A stretch of 64,000 nt of DNA, taken from assembly GCF_002289575.1 (NCBI RefSeq), contig NZ_NTGA01000011.1, forward strand, positions 62,001-126,000, in the 5' to 3' direction. Shown here one piece after another: positions 10,241-23,599 of the stretch (position 1 is the first letter of the stretch; the number at the start of each line of letters is the position of its first letter). A program made the translations under genes and the position numbers. The notes beneath the pieces were generated by a model. That model searched no databases. It had not been told where the DNA came from and worked only from the letters and a program-made list of their open reading frames with translations. The DNA is from Dietzia natronolimnaea. GTDB taxonomy: Bacteria > Actinomycetota > Actinomycetes > Mycobacteriales > Mycobacteriaceae.

Positions 10241-11136
10241 GGCCGCACCTCCGCGTCGGCGGCGCTGAGGGTGTCGGCCGCCTCGCGCCGCATCTCGAGT
10301 CGTCTGTCGGCGATCTTGCCGCCCAGGGCCAGGGTGAGCGCCCTGTCCACGACCGGGACCGGCAGGTGGTCCAGGAGCCTGCGGCCGAGGTCCCACTTCA
10401 CGGCGTAGCGGTGGCGGGGACGGGCTGTGGTGCCGGCGGTCCACACGGCCTCCGCGAGGACGCGGGGATCGGCCGCCTTGTCGTCCTCCCCCGCCGCCAT
10501 CTCGCCCATCACGGCGGCCATGGCGGCGAAGGGGGAACCCGGGAGCGTGGACTCCTGGAAGCGGCGCCGGATCGAGGCGGTCATCCCCGTGCGGAACGGG
10601 CCCGGTTGGATGAGCACCACGTCCAGGCCGAGGAACATGAGTTCGCGCCGGAGCGAGTCACCGTAGGCCTCGATCGCGTGCTTGCTCATGGCGTAGGCGC
10701 CGTTCATCGGCATCGCGTGTTGGGGCCCGGTCTCCGAGCTGATGAGGACCACGCGTCCGCTACTGGCGCGGAGCAGGTCGAACATCGCGTGGACCGTCCG
10801 GACGGTCCCCATGACGTTCACGTCCAGCACCTGCTGGACCCGGTCGGGGTCGGTCTCGGCGAGCGGTCCGATCCCCAGGATCCCGGCGAAGGTGATCAGC
10901 GCGTCGAGACGGCCGTGGTCCGCGCGGACCCGGTCGGCGAGCGCCTCGAGTGACACGGTGTCGGTCACGTCGACCGCCGCGGGCGTGATCCCGACGCCGC
11001 CCGGTGGTGCGCTGAGGTCGGCGGCGACCACGTGCCACCCGCGGGCGGCGTAGAGCGCGGCCGTGGCGGCACCGAGGCCGCCCCCGGCTCCGGTGATGAC
11101 GACGACGGGGGTGCCGGAGGCGGTGGCGGAGGTCAT
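10237..11136 (-). CDS. short-chain dehydrogenase/reductase
   Basis: 299-residue SDR, longer than the classical 250 through a C-terminal extension (residues about 250-299). The cofactor motif ITGAGGGLGAATAALYAARG is near residues 14-33. The active-site residues lie in VVLISSETGPQ and the catalytic YAMSK. It starts at an ATG at 11136 and its stop overlaps the pirin start, so it leads the SDR-pirin-AhpD operon. The C-terminal segment (PRHRYAVKWDLGRRLLDHLP) resembles the helical tail of SDRs acting on bulky or retinol/steroid-like substrates. The substrate is unknown. Confidence 0.9.
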   Translation of the reverse strand: MTSATASGTPVVVITGAGGGLGAATAALYAARGWHVVAADLSAPPGGVGITPAAVDVTDTVSLEALADRVRADHGRLDALITFAGILGIGPLAETDPDRVQQVLDVNVMGTVRTVHAMFDLLRASSGRVVLISSETGPQHAMPMNGAYAMSKHAIEAYGDSLRRELMFLGLDVVLIQPGPFRTGMTASIRRRFQESTLPGSPFAAMAAVMGEMAAGEDDKAADPRVLAEAVWTAGTTARPRHRYAVKWDLGRRLLDHLPVPVVDRALTLALGGKIADRRLEMRREAADTLSAADAEVRP

Positions 11137-11215
11137 ACCGCCGACGGTACCGGCGCGGCGGGGCCGCCGTGAGGGGCTCGGGCGCGGGAACCGGCGAATC
11201 GGACCCCGCCTTGCG

Positions 11216-12073
11216 TCAGGCGCCGACGTGCAGTCCGAGTTTGCCGGCCAAACGGTCGATGTAGGCCAGTACCTCCTCCTCGGACCTGTCCGGTGTGCCG
11301 TAGACCAGCTCGTGCACCCCCAACTCCCGGTACATCTCGATCTTCTCGGGGACCGGCTTGCCGTCGAGCACCACGATGTACGGCTCCCCCTCCCGGCCGG
11401 CCTCCGCCCACAACTCCCGCAACTGCCGGACGCTCCCCGCGATGTCCTGGGAGATGGGAGTGCTCATCCACCCGTCGGCACTGCGGCAGATCCATTTGAA
11501 GTTCTTCTCGTTTCCCGCCGCACCGACGAGCGTGCGGGGTCCGCCGGACTGAACGGTCTTGGGCCAGGCCCAGCTGGGGCCGAAGTCCACGAACCGCCCG
11601 TGGTACTCGGCCTCCTCCCGACTCCACAGCTCGCGCATGGCCTCGAGGTACTCGCGCAGCATGGTACGGCGCAGCTTCGGCGGGACGTTGTGGTCGGCCA
11701 TCTCGTCGAGGTTCCAGCCGTACCCCACCCCGAGTACCGTGCGGCCGCCCGAGAGGTGGTCGACCGAGGCGATGGTCTTGGCCAGGGTGATGGGGTCGCT
11801 CTCGACCGGGATCGCGACGGCCGTGCCGAGGCGGATCGTCGAGGTGACCGAGGAGACCGCGGCGAGCGTGACCCAGGGGTCGAGCGTGCGGCTGTAGCGC
11901 TCGTCGGGCAGCTCGGCCCCGCCGGTGCCCGGGTGCGCGGCCTCGCGCCGGATCGGGATGTGGGTGTGCTCGGGTACATAGAACGCCGAGAACCCCGCCT
12001 TCTCCGCGGCCACCGCGGCCACCGTCGGCCGGATCCCCCGATCACTCGTGAACAGGGTGAGTCCGAATTGCAT
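11216..12073 (-). CDS. LLM-class F420-dependent oxidoreductase
   Basis: 285-residue TIM-barrel flavin-dependent oxidoreductase of the luciferase-like (LLM) superfamily, subfamily near TIGR03619. Marks are MQFGLTLFTSDRGI at the N-terminus, FYVPEHTHIP (cofactor-contacting segment), LDPWVTLAAVSSVTSTIRLG and TVLGVGYGWNLDEMADH. Such proteins usually use F420 in actinobacteria and reduce or oxidise alcohols, imines or ketones; the substrate is unknown. It is monocistronic, with 79 bp to the SDR upstream on the map. A site resembling the TetR operator of the aldA locus lies 45 bp upstream of its ATG, hinting at shared control. Confidence 0.9.
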   Translation of the reverse strand: MQFGLTLFTSDRGIRPTVAAVAAEKAGFSAFYVPEHTHIPIRREAAHPGTGGAELPDERYSRTLDPWVTLAAVSSVTSTIRLGTAVAIPVESDPITLAKTIASVDHLSGGRTVLGVGYGWNLDEMADHNVPPKLRRTMLREYLEAMRELWSREEAEYHGRFVDFGPSWAWPKTVQSGGPRTLVGAAGNEKNFKWICRSADGWMSTPISQDIAGSVRQLRELWAEAGREGEPYIVVLDGKPVPEKIEMYRELGVHELVYGTPDRSEEEVLAYIDRLAGKLGLHVGA

Positions 12074-12115
12074 GGGCGCTCCTCGTGCCGTCGGGGCCGC
12101 CGGCCGACACCTGAC

Positions 12116-12128
12116 CAGACAGGTGTCC
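12116..12128. promoter_or_regulatory. operator-like site resembling the aldA/TetR repeat
   Basis: CAGACAGGTGTCC has an inverted core GACA-GG-TGTC. It matches the aldA-locus site TAGACA-GT-TGTCTA in the core bases and the 2-bp spacer, and lies about 45 bp upstream of the LLM oxidoreductase ATG. This could be a second target of the same TetR; a chance match cannot be excluded with so short a core. Confidence 0.35.
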
Positions 12129-12147
12129 AGCGGCGGTTTCCGTCAGA

Positions 12148-13281
12148 CTAGCGCACCGTGGCCGGGATCGGCGGGCACTCCTCGCCCGGGGTGCAGTCGG
12201 CCGGATCGCCCGGGGCGCTCTGCAACCGCTGCATGGTGTGGTCCGAGACGTAGCGGAAGATCTCGTTGCCCGGCGTGGTGCGCGACAGCGCATCCGCCGC
12301 GAGCAGCATGACCGCACCCGTCCACGTGCTCAGCTCCACCGGCCAGCGCTTGCCGTCCGCGAACACCAACCCGGTCCAGTAGGAGCCGTCGGTGTCCCGC
12401 AGGTGCTGCATGTTGGTGAACTGCTCGAGGGCCTGGTCGTGCCGACCCGCCGCCTCGAGGGCCAGCACGAGTTCGCACGTCTCGGCGCCGGTCACCCACG
12501 GCCGGTGGTCCACGCACCGGATCCCCAGCCCGTCGACGACGAACCGGTCCCACAGGGAGTCCAGCCGCTGCTGCGCCTGCTCCCCCACCATCACCCCGCC
12601 GAGGACGGGGTAGTACCAGTCCATGGAGAACTCGTCCTTGGGGGTGAACAGCTCGGGGTGCGCCCGCAGGGCGTGCCCGAGGGAGTCCGCGGCGGCGTCC
12701 CAGTCCGGGGCCGTCTCCCCGAGTTCCTCGGCGATCGCAACGCCACACCGTAGAGCGTGGTGGACACTCGAGCATCCGGTGATCAGGGCCTCCTCGCAGA
12801 AGCCCTCCTCCCCGGCGCCCCACCACATCTGACCCTCCGGGCCCTGAAATGTCAGGACCAGGTCCAGCGCCCTGCGCACCGTCGGCCACATGGACTCGAG
12901 GAATCCCGGCTTCCCGGTGACCAGGTGGTGGTGCCACACCCCGACCGCGACGTAGGCGCAGAAGTTGGAGTCCGTGTCCGCGTCGACGATGACCCCGTCC
13001 TGCCACCTCACCGGCCACGAGCCGTCGGCCCGCTGGGTGTCGAGGAGGAACCCGTACGCCTTCTCCGCGGCCTCCCACTGCCCGGCCACCGTCAGCCCCA
13101 TGGCCGACTCCACGTGGTCCCACGGGTCGGTGTGCCCGCCCGTGAACCACGGGATCTCTCCGCTCGGACGCTGCACGGAGGCGATCCACTCACCGGTGGC
13201 CCGCGCCGCGTCGGCGTCGAGCACCCCCGGGACGCTGGGGACGGGACGGGACCGGTCTACTGCGGTGTTGGAGGTGAGCAC
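12148..13281 (-). CDS. (alpha/alpha) toroid protein, prenyltransferase/terpene-cyclase-like fold
   Basis: 377-residue protein built of helical repeats with QRADGSWP- and GQMWWG-like segments (e.g. DTQRADGSWPVRW, QRPSGEIPWF). These recall the QW motifs of squalene-hopene cyclases and protein prenyltransferases. It is far shorter than a cyclase (about 600 residues) and lacks the DxDD acid motif, so cyclase activity is unlikely. A cellulase-like (alpha/alpha)6 glycan-binding or hydrolase role is equally possible. It starts at a GTG at 13281, 6 bp after the methyltransferase stop, and is third in a GT4-methyltransferase-toroid operon. In that setting I would guess a role in an envelope glycoconjugate; function not assigned. 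Confidence 0.75.
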   Translation of the reverse strand: MLTSNTAVDRSRPVPSVPGVLDADAARATGEWIASVQRPSGEIPWFTGGHTDPWDHVESAMGLTVAGQWEAAEKAYGFLLDTQRADGSWPVRWQDGVIVDADTDSNFCAYVAVGVWHHHLVTGKPGFLESMWPTVRRALDLVLTFQGPEGQMWWGAGEEGFCEEALITGCSSVHHALRCGVAIAEELGETAPDWDAAADSLGHALRAHPELFTPKDEFSMDWYYPVLGGVMVGEQAQQRLDSLWDRFVVDGLGIRCVDHRPWVTGAETCELVLALEAAGRHDQALEQFTNMQHLRDTDGSYWTGLVFADGKRWPVELSTWTGAVMLLAADALSRTTPGNEIFRYVSDHTMQRLQSAPGDPADCTPGEECPPIPATVR

Positions 13282-13287
13282 TGACGA

Positions 13288-14007
13288 TCAGGCCTCCGCG
13301 GGCTTGCGGAGGTAGAACACGATGGACTTGCCCATCACCGGGTTGAGCACCTTCTCGGCGGTCCTGGTGACCCAGGGCCCCTTCATCAGGTCCCACACCA
13401 GGAGCTTGTGATAGGCCCTGGGCAGCGGGTGGTCGTCGTTCTCCGTGCCCACCGCGCACTTGAGCCACCAGTAGGGGGCGTGCAGCGCGTGCGCGAAGCC
13501 GGTGCCGGTGACCTCCAGGCCCGCGGCGCGGAGCTTGTAGCCCAGCTCCTCGGCGGTGTAGATGCGGCAGTGGCCGCCGGGGTTCGAGTGGTAGGCGTCC
13601 GAGAGCTTCCAGCATAGCTTCTCCGGCCACTCGCGCGGCACGGTGACGGCGGCGACGCCACCCGGCTTGAGGATCCGCACGAGCTCGGCGATCGCCCTGG
13701 TGTCCTCCGGGACGTGCTCGAGCACCTCGGAGATGAGCACCAGGTCGAAGGTGCCGTCCTCGTAGGGCATGTCGAGCGCGTCCCCGGTCACGGCCTCCCC
13801 CTTGGAGGTGGGCAGGCCCTCACCCTCGGCCTCCATCGCGGCGAGCATCTCGGTCACCTGACGCATCTCGTCGGCGTTCTGATCGAAGGCGGTGACATCG
13901 GCCCCGCGGCGGTAGAGCTCGAAGGTGTGCCGGCCGAGGCCGGCTCCCACGTCGATGGCTCGCATGCCGGGGATGACCCCCAGACGATCGAAGTCGGCGG
14001 TCAGCAT
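13288..14007 (-). CDS. class I SAM-dependent methyltransferase
   Basis: 239-residue Methyltransf_11-type enzyme. Motif I is AIDVGAGLGRHTFEL, the acidic end of strand 2 is TAFDQNADEM, and motif II/post-I is FDLVLISEVLEHVPED with the RILKPGG segment. The C-terminal half has an aromatic patch (HALHAPYWWLKCAV) that may bind a lipid or glycolipid acceptor. The ATG at 14007 overlaps the preceding glycosyltransferase gene by 7 bp, and it is the middle gene of the three-gene operon. It resembles Rv0224c as I recall, which also sits beside a glycosyltransferase (Rv0225). The acceptor is unknown. Confidence 0.87.
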   Translation of the reverse strand: MLTADFDRLGVIPGMRAIDVGAGLGRHTFELYRRGADVTAFDQNADEMRQVTEMLAAMEAEGEGLPTSKGEAVTGDALDMPYEDGTFDLVLISEVLEHVPEDTRAIAELVRILKPGGVAAVTVPREWPEKLCWKLSDAYHSNPGGHCRIYTAEELGYKLRAAGLEVTGTGFAHALHAPYWWLKCAVGTENDDHPLPRAYHKLLVWDLMKGPWVTRTAEKVLNPVMGKSIVFYLRKPAEA

Positions 14008-15380
14008 GCGGCGTCCTCCTGCTCACGGATGTCGTACTCCCCGGCCCCGGGGAGCACCTCGGGCACGTCGTCGGTGACGTGCTCGTCTATCTCTGCCTGG
14101 TCCGGCCCGATGACCGGACCGGCGGTGAGGTCCGGGAGCGTCTCGCCCCGGACCCTGGCTATCGCCGTCTCATAGACCTCGACGGTCCTGCGCGCCACGG
14201 CCGCCCAGCTGTAGCGCTCCATCACCCGCTGCCGTCCGCCCTGCGACAGGCGTCGTCGCTCGAGCGGGTCGGACAACAGCTCGCTGATCTGGCGGGCGAG
14301 GTCGTCGACGTCGCCGGGCTCGACGAGCCGGGCGGCCGTGTCGTCGGTGCCGACGACCTCCGGGAGCGCCCCCGCGCGGCTGGCGATCAACGCGCAGCCG
14401 CTGGACATGGCCTCGACCGCGGGCAGCGAGAAGCCCTCGTACATGCTCGGCACGACCGAGATCTCGGCGGTGCCCACGAGCTCGGCCAGCTCGTCGTCGT
14501 CGACGCCCGACACCAGGTCGACCGCGTCTCGCAACCCCAGGGAGTCCAGCAGCCTCGAGGCCTCCCCCTTGCGCTTGAGCTTGGAGACCAGCGTCAACCG
14601 CACCCCCGGGTGCTCCTGCCGGACCTTCGCCAGTGCGCGCAGCAACACCGGGACGCCCTTGAGCGGCTGGTCGGCGCTGGCCACACACACCAGGCGCCCG
14701 GACTCGCGGTCGCGTCGATCGTGGAACCGGTCGGTGTCCACCCCGAGCGGGATCGTCACGATCCGCTCCGGATCCACCCCGAAATCCGACGCGATGTCCT
14801 CGGCGGAGTTGCTGGAGACGGTGATGATCTCTTCCAGCTTCCGGGACACGCGGATCTGCATGCCGAGGAAACCGAACCAGCGCCAGGTGGTGAGCTTCTT
14901 GCGCAGCGGGGCCTCTTTCATGGCGAGGTCGCGATCCCGGGTGATGGGGTGGTGCACCGTGGCGACCACCGGGAACCCGGCCTCCTCGAGCGTCAGCAGG
15001 CCGCTGCCCAGGCACTGGTTGTCGTGCACCACGTCGAAGTCGGCGAGTCGCGGAGTGAGGGCCCGGGCCGCGCGGAGGCTGAAAGTGCGTGGCTCGGGGA
15101 AGCCGGCGGTCCACATGGTGACCACCTCGAGCAGGTCGATCCGGTCGCGGATCTCCCGGGGGTGCGGCGTGCGGAACGGATCGGCGTCGTTGTACAGGTC
15201 CAGACTCGGGACCCTGGTGAGCGACGGACCCGGGTCGAGCTCGGGGTACGGCTGACCGGAGAACACCTCCACGGTGTGACCCAGCGCAGCCAACTCGCGG
15301 CTGAGGTGTCGGACGTAGACGCCCTGCCCGCCACCGTGTGGCTTGCTCCTGTACGAGAGCAGTGCGATGCGCACGGCCAA
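14001..15380 (-). CDS. GT4 family glycosyltransferase
   Basis: 459-residue GT-B retaining glycosyltransferase. The N-terminal acceptor domain begins RIALLSYRSKPHGGGQGVYV with the glycine loop near residues 15-22. The linker has ITVSSNSAEDIASDFGVDPERI and IPLGVDTDRFHD. The C-terminal donor domain carries the E-x7-E motif in MYEGFSLPAVEAMSSGCA, plus EPGDVDDLARQISELL. It starts at an ATG at 15380 and is the first gene of the operon, with the methyltransferase overlapping its 3' end. It probably transfers a sugar to a lipid or oligosaccharide at the inner membrane. It matches what I recall of Rv0225, but the product is not known. Confidence 0.88.
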   Translation of the reverse strand: MAVRIALLSYRSKPHGGGQGVYVRHLSRELAALGHTVEVFSGQPYPELDPGPSLTRVPSLDLYNDADPFRTPHPREIRDRIDLLEVVTMWTAGFPEPRTFSLRAARALTPRLADFDVVHDNQCLGSGLLTLEEAGFPVVATVHHPITRDRDLAMKEAPLRKKLTTWRWFGFLGMQIRVSRKLEEIITVSSNSAEDIASDFGVDPERIVTIPLGVDTDRFHDRRDRESGRLVCVASADQPLKGVPVLLRALAKVRQEHPGVRLTLVSKLKRKGEASRLLDSLGLRDAVDLVSGVDDDELAELVGTAEISVVPSMYEGFSLPAVEAMSSGCALIASRAGALPEVVGTDDTAARLVEPGDVDDLARQISELLSDPLERRRLSQGGRQRVMERYSWAAVARRTVEVYETAIARVRGETLPDLTAGPVIGPDQAEIDEHVTDDVPEVLPGAGEYDIREQEDAAC

Positions 15381-15495
15381 TGCCCCCTTCCGTCATCCGG
15401 CCCCGGTCCACCGCGAGGACCGCGGCGGCTCAGGGCACATCGAGCAAGTCTAGAACACGTTCGCGGCCAGCGACGACACGGCCGGGGCCGACGCA

Positions 15496-15532
15496 CCGGA
15501 CCCCCGGGCGCTCGGGGCGTCCGGGGGTCCGG
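15496..15532 (-). terminator. GC-rich hairpin terminator after rpoC
   Basis: Perfect 12-bp inverted repeat CCGGACCCCCGG (15496-15507) and CCGGGGGTCCGG (15521-15532) with a 13-base loop, starting about 40 bp after the rpoC stop. There is no T-run on the downstream side, so this is the I-shaped type common in high-GC actinobacteria. It would separate rpoBC from the GT4 operon on the same strand. Confidence 0.7.
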
Positions 15533-15573
15533 TGGTGGTGCGTGCCGGCCGAATGGCCGCCGGTGGGGTCGGC

Positions 15574-18500
15574 TCAGTACCCCAGGTCGTCCAGGCGGAC
15601 CGACGCGCCGGTGGCGTCGCCGAATCCGTCCTCGGGACCGTAGAACCCATCCCCGTAATCCGGGATGGAGTAGGCCGCCGCGCGGGCCTCCTCGGTGGGC
15701 TCGACCGTCGAGTTCCGGTACCGGTTGATGCCGGTACCCGCCGGGATGAGCTTACCGATGATGACGTTCTCCTTGAGGCCCACGAGCCTGTCCGAACGCC
15801 GGTTGATGGCGGCGTCCGTGAGCACGCGGGTGGTCTCCTGGAAGGAGGCCGCCGACAACCACGAGTCCGTGGCGAGCGAGGCCTTGGTGATACCCATGAG
15901 GACCGGTCGCGCCGAGGCCGGCGAGCCGCCCTCGGTGAGGACGCGACGGTTCTCCGCGGTGAGCTCGGCGCGCTCGACCAGGGCACCGGGCAGGAACTCG
16001 GTGCTGTTGGACTCGTTGATCGCGACGCGACGCATCATCTGGCGGACGATCACCTCGAGGTGCTTGTCGTGGATCGACACGCCCTGCGCGCGGTAGACCT
16101 TCTGCACCTCGTCGACGAGGAACTTCTGGACGCCGTTCGGGCCCAGGATGGCCAGAACCTCGTGCGGGTCGGCCGGCCCCTCGAGCAGCGGCTGCCCGCG
16201 GTCGAGGTGGTCGCCGTCGACGATCGGGCGGGAGGACCCGTCATCGAGGGTGATGTGCGCGAGTCCCTGACGCTTGGACAGCTTCTCGTACACGATCTCG
16301 TCCGCGCCGTTGTCCGGCACGATCGTGATGGTGTAGAAGCGCTCCTCCTCCTCGAGGCGGATGCGGCCCGCCTCCTCGGCGATCGGGGCCTTGCCCTTGG
16401 GTACCCGGGCCTCGAAGAGCTCCTGCACACGCGGCAGACCGCCGGTGATGTCGTCACCGACGCCACCCTGGTGGAACGTGCGCATGGTCAGCTGGGTGCC
16501 CGGCTCACCGATGGACTGGGCGGCGACGATGCCGACGGCCTCGCCGATGTCGACCAGCAGACCGGTCGCCATGGACCGGCCGTAGCAGGTGGCGCAGACG
16601 CCCGTGCCCGTGGTGCAGGTGAGGACCGAGCGGACCTTCACCTTCTCCACTCCGGCCGCGATGAGTGCCTCGATCGTCGGGTCGCCGAGGTCGGTGCCGG
16701 CGGCCACGATGACCGCTCCGGAGGCGTCGACCGCGTCCTCCGCGAGGGTGCGCGCGAACGTCGAGGTCTCGACGTGCTCGTCCCGCGAGAGGGCTCCGGT
16801 CTCGACCCCGTGCGCGTCCACCTCGCGGCGGGCGATGATCGTCTCGATGCCCTTGCTCGTCCCACAGTCCGTCTCGCGGACGATGACGTCCTGCGAGACG
16901 TCGACGAGACGACGCGTGAGGTAGCCCGAGTCGGCCGTGCGGAGCGCCGTGTCGGCCAGACCCTTGCGCGCACCGTGCGTGTTCATGAAGTACTCGAGCA
17001 CGGTCAGGCCCTCGCGGAAGGAGGACTTGATGGGCTGCGGGATGAACTCGCCGTTCGGACGCGTCACCAGGCCCTTCATGCCCGCGAGCGAGCGGATCTG
17101 GGTCATGTTGCCCGCCGCGCCCGACTTGACGATCGTCGGGATGGGGTTGGAGTCCGGGTAGTTGGCCTCCATGGCCTGACCGATCTCGTCGGTGGCCTCC
17201 TGCCAGAGCTTGACCAGGTCGCTCTTGCGCTCCTCGTCGGTGATCTTGCCCAGGCCGAACTGCGACTCGAGGCGAGCCGCCTTGGCGTCGTACGAGGCGA
17301 GGATCTCCTTCTTGGCCGGCGGGACCAGCACGTCGGACATGGCGATGGTGACACCCGAGCGGGTGGCCCAGTAGAAACCGGTGTCCTTGAGCTTGTCCAC
17401 CGTCTGCGCCACGACGATCATCGGGTAGCGCTCGGCCAGGTCGTTGATGATGACGGCCTGACGCTTCTTGGGCATCTGCTCGTTGACGAACGGGTAGTCC
17501 GCCGGGAGCAGTTCGTTGAACATCACGCGACCGAGGGTGGTCACGGTCAGCCACTCCTGGCCCTGCGTCCAGCCCTCGGGGAACTGCTCGGCCTCGACGT
17601 CGGTCGACGGACGCTGGTGCGTCAGTCGGACCTGGATCGGGGCGTGGATGTCCAGCACGCCGAGGTCGACGGCCATGATGGCCTCCGACGGCGTCGAGTA
17701 CACGCCCACGGCGGGGGTGTCCTCGGAGGCCGGGACGTACGAGCCGGTCGCACCCTCGTCCAGACGGGTGAGGTAGTACAGGCCGGTCACCATGTCCAGA
17801 CGCGGCATGGCGAGCGGACGACCCGACGCCGGCGACAGGATGTTGTTCGAGGCGAGCATGAGGATGCGCGCCTCGGCCTGCGCCTCCGCGGACAGCGGGA
17901 GGTGCACGGCCATCTGGTCACCGTCGAAGTCGGCGTTGAAGGCCTCACACACGAGCGGGTGCAGCTGGATGGCCTTGCCCTCGACGAGCTGCGGCTCGAA
18001 CGCCTGGATGCCGAGGCGGTGCAGCGTGGGCGCACGGTTGAGCATCACCGGGTGTTCGGCGATGACCTCTTCGAGCACGTCCCACACCTGGTCGCGCTGA
18101 CGCTCGACCATGCGCTTGGCGGACTTGATGTTCTGCGCGTGGTTGAGGTCCACCAGACGCTTCATGACGAAGGGCTTGAACAGCTCGAGCGCCATCAGCT
18201 TGGGCAGACCACACTGGTGCAGCTGCAGCTGTGGGCCCACGACGATCACGGAACGACCGGAGTAGTCGACGCGCTTGCCGAGCAGGTTCTGACGGAACCG
18301 GCCCTGCTTGCCCTTGAGCAGATCCGAGAGCGACTTGAGCGGGCGGTTGCCCGGGCCCGTGACGGGCCGGCCACGCCGGCCGTTGTCGAACAGCGCGTCG
18401 ACGGACTCCTGCAGCATCCGCTTCTCGTTGTTGACGATGATCTCGGGGGCGCCGAGATCCATCAGCCGCTTGAGGCGGTTGTTGCGGTTGATCACCCGAC

Positions 18501-19533
18501 GGTAGAGGTCGTTGAGGTCCGAGGTGGCGAAGCGGCCACCGTCGAGCTGGACCATCGGACGCAGCTCCGGTGGGATCACCGGGACGGCCCCGAGGACCAT
18601 CGCGGCCGGGTGGTTGCCCGACTGCAGGAACGCGGAGACGACCTTGAGGCGCTTCAGGGCGCGGATCTTCTTCTGACCCTTGCCGTTGCGGATGATCTCC
18701 CGCAGCGACTCGGCCTCGGCGGCCAGGTCGAAGTTCAGCAGCAGCGCCTGGATCGCCTCGGCGCCCATGCCGCCCTCGAAGTACTCGCCGAAACGGTCCT
18801 CGAGCTCGCGGTAGATGCCCTCGTCGACGATGATCTGGTTGACGTCGAGCTTGGTGAAGGTGGTCCAGATCTCGTCGAGACGGTCCAGCTCGCGCTGGGC
18901 CGACTCGCGGATCTTCTTCATCTCCTTCTCGCCGCCGTCCTTCACCTTGCGGCGCTGGTCGGCCTTGGCACCCTCGGCCTCGAGCTCGGCGAGATCGGCT
19001 TCGAGCTTCCGCGCGCGGGCCTCGATGTCGGAGTCCCGCTCGTCCTCGATGATCTTGCGCTCCTCGAGGACCTGGGCCTCGAGGGTGCTGAGCTCGTTGT
19101 GACGCAGCTCGGTGTCGACGCCGGTGATGACGTAGGCGGCGAAGTAGATGATCTTGTCGAGGTCCTTGGGCGCCAGGTCCAGCAGGTAACCCAGGCGCGA
19201 CGGGACGCCCTTGAAGTACCAGATGTGGGTGACGGGCGCGGCCAGCTCGATGTGGCCCATGCGCTCGCGGCGGACCTTGGCACGGGTCACCTCGACGCCG
19301 CAGCGCTCACAGATGATCCCCTTGAAGCGCACGCGCTTGTACTTGCCGCAGTAGCACTCCCAGTCCCGCGTGGGGCCGAAGATCTTCTCGCAGAACAGGC
19401 CCTCCTTCTCCGGCTTGAGGGTGCGGTAGTTGATGGTCTCCGGCTTCTTGACCTCGCCGTAGGACCAGTTACGGATGTCCTCGGCCGTCGCGAGGCTGAT
19501 GACCAGCTCGTCGAAGTAGTTGACGTCCTGCAC
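15574..19533 (-). CDS. rpoC: DNA-directed RNA polymerase subunit beta'
   Basis: 1319 residues, the normal actinobacterial length. The catalytic loop [14 protein letters not shown] is intact near residue 530, binding the active-site magnesium. The N-terminal zinc ribbon is [20 protein letters not shown] and the second zinc site is [17 protein letters not shown]. The opening [20 protein letters not shown] and [19 protein letters not shown] is as in mycobacteria. The start is a GTG at 19533 with AAAGGA upstream. It lies 124 bp downstream of rpoB in the same operon. Two very long antisense frames over rpoC and rpoB are codon-bias shadows. Confidence 0.98.
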   Translation of the reverse strand: MQDVNYFDELVISLATAEDIRNWSYGEVKKPETINYRTLKPEKEGLFCEKIFGPTRDWECYCGKYKRVRFKGIICERCGVEVTRAKVRRERMGHIELAAPVTHIWYFKGVPSRLGYLLDLAPKDLDKIIYFAAYVITGVDTELRHNELSTLEAQVLEERKIIEDERDSDIEARARKLEADLAELEAEGAKADQRRKVKDGGEKEMKKIRESAQRELDRLDEIWTTFTKLDVNQIIVDEGIYRELEDRFGEYFEGGMGAEAIQALLLNFDLAAEAESLREIIRNGKGQKKIRALKRLKVVSAFLQSGNHPAAMVLGAVPVIPPELRPMVQLDGGRFATSDLNDLYRRVINRNNRLKRLMDLGAPEIIVNNEKRMLQESVDALFDNGRRGRPVTGPGNRPLKSLSDLLKGKQGRFRQNLLGKRVDYSGRSVIVVGPQLQLHQCGLPKLMALELFKPFVMKRLVDLNHAQNIKSAKRMVERQRDQVWDVLEEVIAEHPVMLNRAPTLHRLGIQAFEPQLVEGKAIQLHPLVCEAFNADFDGDQMAVHLPLSAEAQAEARILMLASNNILSPASGRPLAMPRLDMVTGLYYLTRLDEGATGSYVPASEDTPAVGVYSTPSEAIMAVDLGVLDIHAPIQVRLTHQRPSTDVEAEQFPEGWTQGQEWLTVTTLGRVMFNELLPADYPFVNEQMPKKRQAVIINDLAERYPMIVVAQTVDKLKDTGFYWATRSGVTIAMSDVLVPPAKKEILASYDAKAARLESQFGLGKITDEERKSDLVKLWQEATDEIGQAMEANYPDSNPIPTIVKSGAAGNMTQIRSLAGMKGLVTRPNGEFIPQPIKSSFREGLTVLEYFMNTHGARKGLADTALRTADSGYLTRRLVDVSQDVIVRETDCGTSKGIETIIARREVDAHGVETGALSRDEHVETSTFARTLAEDAVDASGAVIVAAGTDLGDPTIEALIAAGVEKVKVRSVLTCTTGTGVCATCYGRSMATGLLVDIGEAVGIVAAQSIGEPGTQLTMRTFHQGGVGDDITGGLPRVQELFEARVPKGKAPIAEEAGRIRLEEEERFYTITIVPDNGADEIVYEKLSKRQGLAHITLDDGSSRPIVDGDHLDRGQPLLEGPADPHEVLAILGPNGVQKFLVDEVQKVYRAQGVSIHDKHLEVIVRQMMRRVAINESNSTEFLPGALVERAELTAENRRVLTEGGSPASARPVLMGITKASLATDSWLSAASFQETTRVLTDAAINRRSDRLVGLKENVIIGKLIPAGTGINRYRNSTVEPTEEARAAAYSIPDYGDGFYGPEDGFGDATGASVRLDDLGY

Positions 19534-19561
19534 GTAGGCGTCCTTTCCCGGGTGGGATGAT

Positions 19562-19650
19562 GGCGGGCCCTCGCGGGGTGGGGCCGGGGGCCCGCCGTGG
19601 TGGAACTGAATTCTTCGGGTGCGGGGCGGGCGACAGGGCTGCCGCCCGCC
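19562..19650 (-). other. rpoB-rpoC intercistronic hairpins
   Basis: The 124-bp spacer holds two perfect inverted repeats. GGCGGGCG/CGCCCGCC (19625-19632 and 19643-19650) lies directly after the rpoB stop. GGCGGGCCC/GGGCCCGCC (19562-19570 and 19588-19596) lies nearer rpoC. They may moderate read-through or mRNA processing between the two genes; neither has a T-run. Confidence 0.5.
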
Positions 19651-19657
19651 CGCCTAC

Positions 19658-23146
<3,489 letters not shown>

Positions 23147-23164
23147 GATGGGTCCTTCCAGCAC

Positions 23165-23599
23165 CTCACGTGATCACCACGGGCGGTGACCACAGATGTA
23201 TCTGCGAGCGGTCCGCCGACGGGTATCCGCCCAGGTCCGCCGCGATATCGAGGGCTCGGAAAGCACCCGGTGGAACCGGGAGTGAGCCGTCACGGACGGA
23301 CGGGAGGGCAAATAGCAGCCAGCGCAACGACCTAATCTAGCGGAAGGCGGCGACAAAGTCCAGCCTTCAACGGAGTGTCCCCCGGAGGCTGGTCACGTGC
23401 GTGGTGCGGCGTCCGTCTCTGCGCTGGTTGCCCTCGTGGCTCTCGCCTCATCGGCCCCCGGTCGGGACGTCGCACCCGGACCGTGTCGCACTCAACCTCT
23501 ACGGCACTCGCCCGATGCCCCTAAAGGGTGACGGGTGAAAGCACTTTCGTCAAGGATCTGGCACGGTCGGTTGCCGGATCGGTTCCCGACCAGTCCTCG
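23165..23599. other. intergenic region upstream of rpoB
   Basis: 435 bp without a gene between the end of the mce operon and rpoB, both on the minus strand. It holds a candidate rpoB promoter at 23334-23362, giving a leader of about 170-180 nt. It also holds an imperfect hairpin around GAAAG-CA-CTTTC (about 23528-23553) that may end the mce transcript. I see no tRNA or conserved small RNA here. Confidence 0.5.
23334..23362 (-). promoter_or_regulatory. rpoB: candidate rpoB promoter
   Basis: On the minus strand TGGACT (23357-23362) is followed after exactly 17 bp by TAGATT (23334-23339). This is a good sigma-A-type -35/-10 pair in the large gap before rpoB. Confidence 0.45.

Noticed and set aside
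12148-13281. Squalene-hopene cyclase
   Set aside because: At 377 residues it is far too short and lacks the DxDD motif, despite QW-like repeats.
15532-19560. 1342-residue open frame antisense to rpoC
   Set aside because: It mirrors the rpoC reading frame in a very high-GC gene; composition is Arg/Gly/Val/Leu-rich with no domain. This is a codon-bias shadow.
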